This document shows, one piece after another, positions 43,417 to 51,585 of a stretch of DNA of 64,000 nucleotides. The notes under the pieces were generated by a model, which saw nothing but the letters and a program-made list of their open reading frames with translations, did no database searches and was not told the DNA's origin. A program made the position numbers and the translations under genes. The number at the start of each line of letters is the position of its first letter. Position 1 is the first letter of the stretch. This DNA comes from Acidiferrum sp963771295 (GTDB lineage Bacteria > Acidobacteriota > Terriglobia > Acidiferrales > UBA7541), in NCBI GenBank assembly GCA_963771295.1, contig CAVYTB010000016.1:183924-247923 (forward strand). Direction: 5' to 3'.

Positions 43417-44094
43417 ATGAAGCAAAAAGTGTTTTCTTCTCTCGACGCCGCCGTGGCGGACATTCCCGATGGCGCGCGCATCATGTTCGGCGGATTTGGC
43501 GGCGCCGGCTTTCCCAATAATTTGATTGCGGCGCTTTCGCGCAAAGGCGTGAAGAACATCACGGCGATCAGCAACAATTGCGGTACGCGTGAAGGCGAAC
43601 TGGGAATCATGTTCAAGAATGGCCAGGTGAGCCACGTGATCGCTTCGTTCCCCGGGCCGCACTCGAACTATTTCCAAGAGCGCTTCGCCAATAAAGAAAT
43701 GACGTGCGAACTGGTGCCGCAGGGCATCCTGTGCGAACGCATGCGTGCGGCCGCCGCCGGACTGCTGGGCTTTTACACCAGCGTGGGAGTCGGGACGGAA
43801 GTGGCGAACGGGAAGGAAGAGCGCGTAATCGACGGCAAGCGCTGCATTTTAGAGAAGCCAATCCACGCGGACTTCGCGTTGATCAAAGCGCAGAAAGCGG
43901 ATGCACTGGGAAACCTGACGTACCGGCTGGCGGCGCGAAATTTCAATCCGATCATGGCGATGGCGGCAAAAACGACGATTGTGGAAGTGGAAGAGATTGT
44001 GGCACTGGGAGCGATCGAGCCGGAAAATGTAATCACGCCGGCGATCTTCGTGCAGCGAATTGTGCAAGCGAAAGGAGTGCGCTTCACCGGGTAA
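43417..44094 (+). CDS. scoA: 3-oxoacid CoA-transferase, subunit A
   Basis: 225 residues, the length of the alpha subunit. Class I CoA-transferase marks: M-F-G-G-F-G-G-A-G-F-P-N near residue 22, N-N-C-G-T-R-E-G-E-L-G near 48, and Y-R-x-A-A-R-N-F-N-P. With subunit B it moves CoA from succinyl-CoA to a 3-oxoacid such as acetoacetate. The ATG has no clear ribosome site. Subunit B follows 17 bases on. Confidence 0.94.
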   Translation: MKQKVFSSLDAAVADIPDGARIMFGGFGGAGFPNNLIAALSRKGVKNITAISNNCGTREGELGIMFKNGQVSHVIASFPGPHSNYFQERFANKEMTCELVPQGILCERMRAAAAGLLGFYTSVGVGTEVANGKEERVIDGKRCILEKPIHADFALIKAQKADALGNLTYRLAARNFNPIMAMAAKTTIVEVEEIVALGAIEPENVITPAIFVQRIVQAKGVRFTG

Positions 44095-44111
44095 GGGTGA
44101 AGTGAAACGTT

Positions 44112-44783
44112 ATGGGGGATAAACCGCGATTGACGCGCGAACAGATTGCGCAGCGAGCGGCGCAAGAGTTGACGGACGGAGCATTTGTGAACCTGGGTTG
44201 GGGGATCCCGAACCTGATCGCGGACTATTTGCCAAAGGGCGTGACGGTTTATTTCCACAGCGAAAACGGCATTCTGGGCATGGGGCGGCGAGCCAAGGCC
44301 GGCGAAGAAGATTACGATCTGGTGGACGCGATGAAAGTACCGGTGACGCTGATTCCCGGCGCTTCGTTCTTTCATCAAGCCGATGCGCACCTGATGACGC
44401 GCGGAGGTCACCTGGACGTGGCAGTATTGGGCGGATTTCAGGTGTCAGAAAAAGGTGATCTGGCCAACTGGAAGATTCCCGGCGCGAAGGGCAGCGGAAA
44501 TATTGGCGGAGCGATGGACATCGCCACAGGGTCGAAGAACATTATTGTCTGCATGGAACATAACACCAAGGATGGTGGCGCGAAGATCGTACACAAGTGC
44601 AGCTATCCGCTGACAGCGATCGAATGCGTGAACACGGTGGTGACGGACCTGGCGGTAATCGACGTGACGAAGGATGGGTTGGTGCTGAGAGAAGTGGCAC
44701 CTGGATGGAGTGCGGAAGAAGTGCAGCAGCGCACGGAAGCGAAATTGGGTGTGAGTGGGCGAGTGGCGGAGATGAAGCTGTAA
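44112..44783 (+). CDS. scoB: 3-oxoacid CoA-transferase, subunit B
   Basis: 223 residues. It carries N-L-G-W-G-I-P-N and the catalytic glutamate in H-S-E-N-G-I-L-G-M-G near residue 51, which forms the glutamyl-CoA intermediate. Further marks are K-I-V-x-x-C-S-Y-P-L-T and L-R-E-V-A-P-G-W. It forms the active heterodimer with ScoA for ketone-body or 3-oxoacid use. It is the last gene before a repeat-filled intergenic region. Confidence 0.95.
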   Translation: MGDKPRLTREQIAQRAAQELTDGAFVNLGWGIPNLIADYLPKGVTVYFHSENGILGMGRRAKAGEEDYDLVDAMKVPVTLIPGASFFHQADAHLMTRGGHLDVAVLGGFQVSEKGDLANWKIPGAKGSGNIGGAMDIATGSKNIIVCMEHNTKDGGAKIVHKCSYPLTAIECVNTVVTDLAVIDVTKDGLVLREVAPGWSAEEVQQRTEAKLGVSGRVAEMKL

Positions 44784-45122
44784 CAGGTATCAGGTATCAG
44801 GTATCAGCGATCAGAGATCAGGTAACCACCACCTGCCTGATGTAGGCGTGATCCCGAGACGAAAACAAAGAACCGCACGCGCAAACTCGGCGTATGGCGC
44901 ACACCCGGTGCCCGGTACAAGACAAGAGGGATTCCTCACTGCGCGGACTCAGTTCGGAATGACAAGATGAGATTCTTTCGCGAAATGTGAGCGCGAGCCT
45001 ATCGCACGTCCGCGAAGCCTTCTAAACGCAACGTCATTAGAATGAAACTCGCCGTGTCCCGATTCCTGATTCCTGATCGCTGATTGTTGATCGCTGTTCC
45101 TGATCACCGATCACCGGTTCCA
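44784..45122. repeat. Repeat-filled intergenic region
   Basis: 339 bases with no gene. Left edge: three GGTATCA units then GCGATCAGAGATCAGG (about 44787-44822). Right edge: a related set in the opposite orientation (about 45058-45118), with CTGATTCCTGATCGCTGATTG-like units (each short). Between them lies the dispersed element at 44929-44966. The two edges are partly complementary, so a folded transcript or a mobile repeat is possible. Confidence 0.65.
44929..44966 (+). repeat. Dispersed CGGAATGACAA repeat, copy 3
   Basis: GATTCCTCACTGCGCGGACTC followed by AGTTCGGAATGACAAG (given in short parts). Close to the copy at 28990-29026, with four or five differences in 36 positions. Same orientation. 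Confidence 0.7.
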
Positions 45123-45752
45123 CTACAAACGTGCGGCACAGCGGGCTACGATTTTGCCTTCGGGCGAAAGCATCACCAGAACCAGGCTATCCGTTAGAGG
45201 GATGCCGGCGCTGGGCACATCGAACTGAAACCACCATTCATATTTCACTGGCAGCGGCTCGCTGCTGAGTCCTCGGTCAAATGGCTCGATAGGAATCATT
45301 TCCACGTGCTTCAGCTTAATTTCCGGTGCCGGACGAACGGCGAGGCCGCGCTTCCAATAGAAATTCACATGCAGTGTGCGCAGGATGGCTTTGTTGAGGT
45401 AAATGCGCGTGGTTCCCGCTTCCTCAAGTTTGTCGCTGCAAGGCAAGTCGTAGAGTTCAAAACTCAGTTCCATGCGTTCAGGGAATTCGGTGACGATTTC
45501 GTTGCCGCGGCGGAAGAGTGTGCCGGCGCCGGAATCCACGCGCCGCAGATTGTCGAAGAATTGTGGAGCTTTCAGGCGGCCGGTAAGGCGAAAGCACGGG
45601 CCGTTGACGATTGCGCCGTCGGTGACGAGTTGCACTCCACCATCGTAGTTCCAGGTGGCTTTTTCACGCGCAGGTTGCGCGTCGCCCACTTGCGGAGTAG
45701 CGGCGAGCAGCAGCAGGAAGGCAGCGGGAAAAAGGAAAGGCCTGACAAACAT
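45123..45752 (-). CDS. Secreted hypothetical protein
   Basis: 209 residues from the ATG at 45752, which has GAGG six bases upstream. A signal peptide covers about 1-24 (F-L-F-P-A-A-F-L-L-L-L-A-A). The mature part is beta-rich with three or four Cys (N-G-P-C-F-R, D-L-P-C-S-D, A-R-C-A-A) and a segment Y-E-W-W-F-Q-F-D-V-P. No domain recognised. It follows the MBL gene by 32 bases on the same strand and is probably in the same operon. Confidence 0.7.
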   Translation of the reverse strand: MFVRPFLFPAAFLLLLAATPQVGDAQPAREKATWNYDGGVQLVTDGAIVNGPCFRLTGRLKAPQFFDNLRRVDSGAGTLFRRGNEIVTEFPERMELSFELYDLPCSDKLEEAGTTRIYLNKAILRTLHVNFYWKRGLAVRPAPEIKLKHVEMIPIEPFDRGLSSEPLPVKYEWWFQFDVPSAGIPLTDSLVLVMLSPEGKIVARCAARL

Positions 45753-45784
45753 GGACATCCTCGGCGCTGGAATTAGTCTACTAC

Positions 45785-46792
45785 TCAAGGCGCGGCGCGG
45801 AGAAGAAAACTGAAGTTATCTGCCTGGCAGAGCCGCTTGCCTTCACCCGCAGGTTTGCAAACGGCTTTACCGGCCTGAAGCGCGGCGAATGCGTTGACCA
45901 GATTGGGGAGAACGGAAGGCGGCGCCACGGGAATATTGTGCTGGCTAAGTACAGTTTTTACCTGAGGCGCAAGCGCGGAGAGGCGCGAGATAGATTTCGC
46001 ATATGCAGCGAGGTCGGTTTCCGGGCGATAAAGCCAAATGGCGGCGGGGTAGTAGGTATCGCCGGTGAAGAGCAGGCCGTTGGCGCGGTCGAAGAGGCAA
46101 ATAGCGTCAGGTGTGTGACCGGGCGTGGAAAGTATCTCGACGGTGCGGCCACCGAGATCGATGGTGTCGCCGTCATGGAGGTACTTGCTGATGGTCCACC
46201 GCTTGGTGCGATACGTTTTTGCGTTGAAATCTTTCGGAAGGTCGCCGCAGATTTCGCCGGGAGCGATTTCCGCCTGGGCATCCGCGCTGGAACCCTTGGC
46301 GTTGGCACGGCTGAAGTCCGTGTCCATGGAGTAGATCGTGGAAAATTGCCAGTTGCCGCCGACGTGGTCGTCGTGGGTGTGGGAGTTCACAACGATGATC
46401 GGAAGTGGCGTGAGTTCGCTGACGACTTTGCGGAGGTCGCTGATTCCCATGCCGGTGTCGAGAAGTAGAGCTTTGTCTTTGCCAAGAATGAGATAGGAAA
46501 TGGTTTCTTCCGATTGATGCGGTTCGTAGATAGCGATGGTGCTGGGCGCAACCTTGTAGACTTCAAACCAGGGATCGGAAACCGAGATGCGTTGAAGAGA
46601 TTTATCTTCGGGACGCGGCAGAGGCTTGCACCACTCAGGGATTTCCCGCTGTTGCGAAGCGGAGGGTACTGCATTCGGTCCTGACGGAAGAGCCTGCCCC
46701 AGTGCGAGGGTGCCAGCAAAAAACACGAAAGCGAAAGTGGGCCGGAACATTTTTCGCACAAACCTACGGCCGATCAATTCGAGAAGAACCAT
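45785..46792 (-). CDS. Exported MBL-fold metallo-hydrolase
   Basis: 335 residues. The signal is F-A-F-V-F-F-A-G-T-L-A-L with a basic start; the internal ATG at 46750 would give a more standard signal peptide. The MBL zinc site is N-S-H-T-H-D-D-H-V-G-G near residue 135, followed by S-T-P-G-H-T-P-D-A, F-T-G-D-T-Y-Y and S-Q-H-N-I. It could hydrolyse esters, lactams or thioesters in the periplasm. Beta-lactamase activity is only one possibility; many such proteins have other substrates. Confidence 0.87.
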   Translation of the reverse strand: MVLLELIGRRFVRKMFRPTFAFVFFAGTLALGQALPSGPNAVPSASQQREIPEWCKPLPRPEDKSLQRISVSDPWFEVYKVAPSTIAIYEPHQSEETISYLILGKDKALLLDTGMGISDLRKVVSELTPLPIIVVNSHTHDDHVGGNWQFSTIYSMDTDFSRANAKGSSADAQAEIAPGEICGDLPKDFNAKTYRTKRWTISKYLHDGDTIDLGGRTVEILSTPGHTPDAICLFDRANGLLFTGDTYYPAAIWLYRPETDLAAYAKSISRLSALAPQVKTVLSQHNIPVAPPSVLPNLVNAFAALQAGKAVCKPAGEGKRLCQADNFSFLLRAAP

Positions 46793-46843
46793 ATGAGAGT
46801 AAGGATACGGCCTTTTTATATCGAAAGGGTGAAGAGTAATCTG

Positions 46844-48265
46844 TTACTTCAAGTCGAGACCACTGGTTTCCGGGATGAGGAAGGCGCTGAGGCCTGCGAG
46901 CGCATAGGCGACGCCGCAGGCGAGGAAAGCCCACGCCAGCCCGCGACTCTCGCCGAGGCGTCCGATGAGCAATGGAGCCAAGGCACTGAAGGAGCGCGCC
47001 AAATTATACGAGAGGCCGAGAGCCACGGCGCGGATGCGAGTGGGAAATAGTTCGCTGGCCAGAGTGCCGGAGCCAGTGAAAAAGCCTGAACCGAAAAATG
47101 CCGTGACGCATCCGAAGACGAGAATCCAAAGGGGTTGGCGCGCTGCGGCGAAAAAAGGCACCAGAACAGCGGCGGTCAATAGATAAAGGATCACCGTTTT
47201 CTTGCGGCCAAACCGGTCTGCCACACTGCCAAAGAAAAGATAGCCGGGAAGCATCCCAGCGAGATTAATCACCACGACAAAGGCCACAGTTCCCAGGACG
47301 CGAAAATCGCGACCGCCCTGGGCCAGTGGCAAAGCCAGGTAGGCTGGCATCCAACTGAACAAACCCCACCAGGCGAAGAGGCCGAACGTGTTCATGCTGA
47401 GAAGAGCAAGCAGGCGAGGAAGCGCGGCTCGCCATAGGCGTTTCTTTTCGGCGAAACTTGCGGCGGTAGACTGGGACTGCGCGGCCCAGATGGCGGGCTC
47501 GGCGACGTTTTTGTGAAGCCACAAAGCGAAAAAGGCAGGAAGCAGGCCAAGACAGAAGACGCCGCGCCAACCAATCACGGGAGCAAGGCCACCCGCAACG
47601 GCGACGGCCAAAGCATAGCCGATGGCATAACCGCTTTGCACAACGCCCATGGCGCGGGCGCGTCGATTGGACGGCCAGGACTCCGCCACAAGAGCGGCGC
47701 CACAGGTCCATTCGCCACCCATGCCCAAGCCAATGGCCACGCGGCAGATGGCGAGAGTGAAAATGTTGGGCGCGAGCCCGCAAAGAAATGTGAAAACCGA
47801 AAACATGAGGACGGCGTAGATCAACATGCGCTTGCGGCCGTAGCGGTCGGCGAGGAGACCGAACAGAAAACTGCCGAGGCCCGTAGCGATAAGCAGCAAC
47901 GTGGTGAGAGAGCCCGCAACGGCTTTGGACATGGAGAGAGCCGGAAGGAGTTGCGGGAGCAGCGCGGAAAAGAGCATCACGTCGAAGCCGCTGAAAAACC
48001 AACTGAGGCCGGCGGCGAGGAGTGAGTTGCGCTGCTGCGGGGAAAGTTCACTCCAACGAAAAGGGGTTTGGGATGCGGAGGAGAGAGTGGGCAAGTTAGG
48101 TCTCAAGGCGCGGCCGAGGGCGCCTAAGTGGCCCAGTCTACTGAGAATGGCGGCGGGATGCACTGAAAAGGAGGGCTTTTTCCAAGGAACACGGTGGAGA
48201 AAAGAAGTGGGTGCAGAATTGCCAGCGTGTGGGTTGTACGGTAAAGTAGGAAGAGTTGTTGCCAC
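46844..48265 (-). CDS. MFS transporter of the aromatic-acid/sugar-like type
   Basis: Up to 473 residues with 12 membrane helices. Helix 2-3 loop is D-R-Y-G-R-K-R-M, the MFS signature, and the second copy D-R-F-G-R-K-K-T lies between helices 8 and 9. The central loop is short. Substrate class resembles proton symporters for organic acids. The first 70 residues have no family match and the GTG at 48265 is only eight bases from the tRNA gene, so translation probably begins inside, after about residue 55. Transcribed away from tRNA-Ile. Confidence 0.85.
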   Translation of the reverse strand: MATTLPTLPYNPHAGNSAPTSFLHRVPWKKPSFSVHPAAILSRLGHLGALGRALRPNLPTLSSASQTPFRWSELSPQQRNSLLAAGLSWFFSGFDVMLFSALLPQLLPALSMSKAVAGSLTTLLLIATGLGSFLFGLLADRYGRKRMLIYAVLMFSVFTFLCGLAPNIFTLAICRVAIGLGMGGEWTCGAALVAESWPSNRRARAMGVVQSGYAIGYALAVAVAGGLAPVIGWRGVFCLGLLPAFFALWLHKNVAEPAIWAAQSQSTAASFAEKKRLWRAALPRLLALLSMNTFGLFAWWGLFSWMPAYLALPLAQGGRDFRVLGTVAFVVVINLAGMLPGYLFFGSVADRFGRKKTVILYLLTAAVLVPFFAAARQPLWILVFGCVTAFFGSGFFTGSGTLASELFPTRIRAVALGLSYNLARSFSALAPLLIGRLGESRGLAWAFLACGVAYALAGLSAFLIPETSGLDLK

Positions 48266-48272
48266 AGTGTTC

Positions 48273-48349
48273 GGGCCTGTAGCTCAGGTGGCTAGAGCGC
48301 GCCCCTGATAAGGGCGAGGTCGGTGGTTCAAGTCCACCCAGGCCCACCA
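48273..48349 (+). tRNA. tRNA-Ile (anticodon GAT)
   Basis: Full cloverleaf of 77 bases including an encoded CCA. The acceptor GGGCCTG pairs with CAGGCCC. The anticodon stem GCCCC/GGGGC-like arm (gcccct-GAT-aagggc) places GAT at 48307-48309, and the T arm contains GGTTCAAGTCC. It reads AUC and AUU codons. The accessory segment starts immediately downstream, a common integration position. Confidence 0.97.
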
Positions 48350-48797
48350 TTCAAATCACCAATAAATATGCGGCTATTCTCACTTCCCCCTTCCAGGGGA
48401 CTTGTCATCAAAAAACCGTTTTGCCAAAAATTTGCCAAAAGTTCGAGTACGCCATAGACCCCGTAATCCGGGCCGTTCTGATGCGCGACCCGCATGAAAC
48501 ATCCAAAGTCGGCTAGGGAAACTTGGCTAATTTGTTCGATCCTAGAGGCCCACTTTGAAGGCATGTAGCAGCGGGTACACAGCCTGATGTTCGGAATCAA
48601 TAGGCTTAAGTTCGGATGAGACGCCCCATTTTTGTGCAAAGAGCCGCTGTTCGGGAACATTGTGCAACTATTGTGCAACGAGAATTTCAACCGTTTATCG
48701 TGCCGATGTACGCCCATCACGAGCGCTAACGATGGAGCGTCTTGCGGATTTGCGGTCTTCCGACGTGCCGTCCGGAAGTCGCCAGACCCGTAAACAC
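48350..48797. other. Non-coding segment between tRNA-Ile and the mobile element
   Basis: No credible gene; the longest frames here overlap the tRNA or have poor composition. It carries a direct repeat TTTGCCAAAA (48419-48428 region and 48431-48440) 70-90 bases after the tRNA, and a hairpin CTTCCGACG/CGTCCGGAAG (about 48754-48776). It may be the remains of an earlier integration at the tRNA. Confidence 0.4.
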
Positions 48798-48822
48798 AAG
48801 GGCGTTTGGACGTAGCCGCCCG
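48798..48822 (+). repeat. Left inverted repeat of the mobile element
   Basis: Starts AAGGGCGTTTGGACGT and ends AGCCGCCCG. Matches the right repeat in 21 of 25 positions. Confidence 0.65.
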
Positions 48823-48884
48823 GCGGCGGACGCTTCGCGTGAGGTAGTGGAGTGTTTGTTGCTCGATGGCTTGAGATAAATTTT

Positions 48885-48910
48885 GGGTCACAAGGAGGTC
48901 CCTGTGACCC
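48885..48910 (+). promoter_or_regulatory. Hairpin enclosing the recombinase ribosome site
   Basis: Perfect 8-bp stem GGGTCACA (48885-48892) with TGTGACCC (48903-48910). The 10-base loop contains AGGAGG, and the GTG start codon (48904-48906) is inside the 3' arm. In RNA this would hide the start codon, limiting translation of the recombinase. Confidence 0.6.
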
Positions 48911-49779
48911 ATCTCAGAAAAATAATGCTGGAAGAACTCCAGCGCCGTAATTACGCTCAACATACCACACGTTCCTACATCCGCGCAGTCGAAGATTTTG
49001 CTCGACACTTCAACTGCTCCCCTGATCGCTTAGGCCCTCGACACATTCGCGAATACCAAGCGGAGTTATTTGAGAAGCGCAAGTTGTCAGCGGGTAGCGT
49101 CGCGGTCCGTCTGGCAGCCTTAAGGTTCTTTTACTGTAAGACGCTCAAGAGAGCCTGGAACATCGCTGACACTCCCTACCCGAAAGGGGCGCATCGCCTG
49201 CCAACGATCCTCAGCAAGGAAGAAGTTGCTCAACTCATTCAGGCCGCCAGCACTTCCTTCCATCGCACTCTGCTGATGACGCTCTACGCCACCGGAGTAC
49301 GACGCGCTGAATTGACTCACCTGAAAGTCAGCGACATCGATAGCAAACGCATGGTGATTCACATCCAGGGCGGCAAGGGACGCAAAGACCGGGATGTGAT
49401 GCTCAGCCCAAAACTACTCGAGGCGCTGCGTGAGCACTGGCGCGGATTACAGCACAAGTCAAGCGTATGGCTGTTTCCAGGCAACCGCTGGCATAGCGGT
49501 GATGCTCCGATCACCACCAAGGTGGTGTGGAACGCTTGCAAGGAAGCCGCCCAGCGAGCCGGCCTCCAGAAAGCTGTTCATCCTCACACGCTTCGTCACT
49601 GTTTTGCGACCCATCTACTCGAGGATGGTGCTGACCTGCGCACCATTCAGATGCTGTTAGGTCATAACGATCTGAAAGAGACGGCCCGCTATCTGCATCT
49701 CTCCCAACGTCACCTGCATGCGGCCTCGAGTCCATTGGATTCGCTGCCGCTCGAAGGTCCTTCGCCCCAGGAAGAGTAG
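48904..49779 (+). CDS. Tyrosine recombinase (integrase family)
   Basis: 291 residues from the GTG at 48904 (AGGAGG five bases upstream). An N-terminal SAM-like core-binding domain (about 1-90) is followed by the catalytic domain with the first Arg in A-T-G-V-R-R-A-E-L, the Lys in G-G-K-G-R-K-D-R, the H-T-L-R-H box, L-L-G-H-N-D-L and the nucleophile Tyr in E-T-A-R-Y-L-H-L. It cuts and rejoins DNA through a 3'-phosphotyrosine. The stop codon directly abuts the ATG of the transposase, so they form one unit. A hairpin around the ribosome site may restrain it. Confidence 0.94.
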   Translation: MTHLRKIMLEELQRRNYAQHTTRSYIRAVEDFARHFNCSPDRLGPRHIREYQAELFEKRKLSAGSVAVRLAALRFFYCKTLKRAWNIADTPYPKGAHRLPTILSKEEVAQLIQAASTSFHRTLLMTLYATGVRRAELTHLKVSDIDSKRMVIHIQGGKGRKDRDVMLSPKLLEALREHWRGLQHKSSVWLFPGNRWHSGDAPITTKVVWNACKEAAQRAGLQKAVHPHTLRHCFATHLLEDGADLRTIQMLLGHNDLKETARYLHLSQRHLHAASSPLDSLPLEGPSPQEE

Positions 49780-50970
49780 ATGGCCCGGCCACCACTCGAG
49801 GTGGCCGATCTGATCCGCGCCGCGGGAGATGCTTTCCTCGAACGAAATCGCCACTGGCTCCAGTGGAAGCACATCAAAGTATTGCTGGCCATTCGCCGGT
49901 GTCGTACCGCCGCACTCGGCGGTCATCTCGATGAGTGCACCCGCTGCGGACATCGTGCCGCCATCTCGTATAACAGCTGCCGCGATCGCCATTGCCCGAA
50001 GTGTCAGACCGCTGCTCGGGACCGCTGGATCGCTGCGCGTCGACGAGAACTTCTCCCGACCCGCTATCTGCACGTGGTCTTCACACTGCCCCATCGGTTG
50101 GCTCCGCTGGTGCTGCAGAACAAGAAGGTCCTCTACGGTTTGCTGTTCCGCACCAGTGCGGAAACCCTTCTCGAAGTGGCTCGTGATCCGAAGCATCTCG
50201 GCGCGGAGATTGGCTTCTTCAGTGTGTTGCACACCTGGAGCCAAAAACTCAAAATTCATCCGCACGTTCATTGTGTCGTTCCTGCCGGCGGCCTCTCGCT
50301 CGATCACACCCGCTGGGTTCGCTCACGAGACAACTACTTTCTTCCTAAGGAAGTGCTGCGGGAAATCTTTCGCGGCAAGTTTGTCGATGCGCTCGAGCAG
50401 GCTTTCCAGAATGGCCAGCTTCGCTTCGAGGGAGACCTGAAGCTTCTTGCGCAACCCAAGATCTTTGCCGCCTGGCTGCGGCCACTCTACCGACAAGACT
50501 GGGTGGTCTACTTGAAACGTCCCTTTGGTGGTCCCGAATATGTGTTGCACTATCTGGGCCGCTACACTCACCGTGTGGCCATCTCCAATCATCGCCTGGT
50601 CTCGCTCACCGATGGCCAAGTCACTTTTCGCTGGCGTGATTCTGCTCACCACAACGAACAGAAGTTGCTGCCCCTATCGCTCAATGAATTCTTATGCCGC
50701 TTCTTACTGCACATTCTTCCAAAAGGCTTCGTGCGCATCCGTAACTTCGGCTTTTTGGCCAACCGCAAACGTGCCACGCTCCTACCCCTTTGCTTTCAGT
50801 TGTTGGGTTCGGAACAACAGCCGCAAGCAGAACAGCACGCCTCTTCCACCGAAGACTGTCCCGATCTTTGGCGCTGCCCTAAATGCGGTGGACCGATGAA
50901 GGTCATCGAAAGGCTCACCGCTGCCGAAATTCAACTTCGGTCCCCACCACGGATCAGCTCTGCGGCATGA
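49780..50970 (+). CDS. IS91-family (HUH, Y2) transposase
   Basis: 396 residues. The N-terminal zinc-binding region is C-T-R-C-G then C-R-D-R-H-C-P-K-C. The HUH metal motif is H-P-H-V-H-C-V-V-P near residue 165, and the two-tyrosine motif is Y-L-G-R-Y-T-H-R near 255, so the enzyme should nick single-stranded DNA and drive rolling-circle movement. A C-terminal C-P-K-C ribbon lies near 365. It starts at the base after the recombinase stop. Full length with all motifs, so it may be active. Confidence 0.95.
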   Translation: MARPPLEVADLIRAAGDAFLERNRHWLQWKHIKVLLAIRRCRTAALGGHLDECTRCGHRAAISYNSCRDRHCPKCQTAARDRWIAARRRELLPTRYLHVVFTLPHRLAPLVLQNKKVLYGLLFRTSAETLLEVARDPKHLGAEIGFFSVLHTWSQKLKIHPHVHCVVPAGGLSLDHTRWVRSRDNYFLPKEVLREIFRGKFVDALEQAFQNGQLRFEGDLKLLAQPKIFAAWLRPLYRQDWVVYLKRPFGGPEYVLHYLGRYTHRVAISNHRLVSLTDGQVTFRWRDSAHHNEQKLLPLSLNEFLCRFLLHILPKGFVRIRNFGFLANRKRATLLPLCFQLLGSEQQPQAEQHASSTEDCPDLWRCPKCGGPMKVIERLTAAEIQLRSPPRISSAA

Positions 50971-51378
50971 GACTACTCTCTCCAACTCGAAAACTCTGCG
51001 TCCTCCCAGGCGCTCCGCATCTCTGTGCCTCGCCGTCCAACCGATCCCTTCTTCCAGCTTCTTCGAGCACAGTCTTTGCGATACTTTTTCGCCGTAGCCA
51101 ATTTCCGCGCGCACGGTGTCATGTGTCGTGCCCTGCAGCACAGTCTCGGCACGGCTTAACGCCGCTCCTTCCCACCATTGAATTTGCATAGGGCCCGCGT
51201 CCACCGCAACCACGGACGGCCACGTCCAAACGGCTTTACCGGACGCGCGCAGAGCTCCCCGCCTCCGTTCACTTCTTACCGAGAACGCGCATCCGGTAAA
51301 GCGCTAGCGTTTATGGGGACCAATCCTGAAAACGAAGCACAACCCAAGGTCAATGAGTGCATTGCTCTCAATGGGCCA
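50971..51378. other. Non-coding right end of the mobile element and flank
   Basis: 408 bases with no supported gene. It holds the right inverted repeat (51213-51237) and, overlapping it, a 16-base inverted repeat GCTTTACCGGACGCGC (51233-51248) with GCGCATCCGGTAAAGC (51287-51302), 15 of 16 pairing, loop 38. IS91 elements have hairpins near their replication origin end, so this may be the transposase recognition site. Confidence 0.5.
51213..51237 (-). repeat. Right inverted repeat of the mobile element
   Basis: Reads CGGACGGCCACGTCC then AAACGGCTTT on the plus strand, the inverse of the left repeat with four mismatches. Confidence 0.65.
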
Positions 51379-51585
51379 TCAGGCCGCCCATTCATCGAAT
51401 CGGCGCATAATCTCCATGAGCTTGCATCCCATCAAAATGACAGAGCCCCACAATATGAAGGGAACGCCATAGAGTAGGAGGTGCTTGCGCGAACGGGCTA
51501 ACTCAAACACTCCTACCTTCACGATCGCGTATGTATTCGCTGCGAGATAAGCAACCGCCAAAGAGCTCATTACTAGGTTGTGCAT
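51379..51585 (-). CDS. Small two-helix membrane protein
   Basis: 68 residues from the ATG at 51585 (GGAGGA ten bases upstream). Two membrane segments are visible, about 3-24 (L-A-V-A-Y-L-A-A-N-T-Y-A-I-V) and 36-55 (Y-G-V-P-F-I-L-W-G-S-V-I-L). It ends R-R-F-D-E-W-A-A. Function unknown. It lies just past the mobile element and shares a strand with the dehydrogenase gene upstream. Confidence 0.5.
   Translation of the reverse strand: MHNLVMSSLAVAYLAANTYAIVKVGVFELARSRKHLLLYGVPFILWGSVILMGCKLMEIMRRFDEWAA

Larger units (their letters stand above)
48798..51237 (+). mobile_element. Tyrosine-recombinase plus IS91-like transposon, 2.4 kb
   Basis: The element is bounded by imperfect 25-base inverted repeats at 48798-48822 and 51213-51237 (21 of 25 match, core CGTTTGGACGT). 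It contains a tyrosine recombinase gene and an abutting IS91-type (HUH/Y2) transposase gene. IS91 elements normally move by rolling circle and usually have no matching terminal repeats, so the repeats are notable. No target duplication was found by eye. Boundaries are inferred from the repeats. Confidence 0.65.

Noticed and set aside
44784..45122. Possible CRISPR array from repeated GATCAG units
   Set aside because: Units are short, degenerate and adjacent, with no constant repeat or spacers, and no cas gene is in the window.
48328..49008. 226-codon minus-strand frame next to tRNA-Ile
   Set aside because: It overlaps the tRNA and the recombinase start, has irregular composition and no ribosome site.
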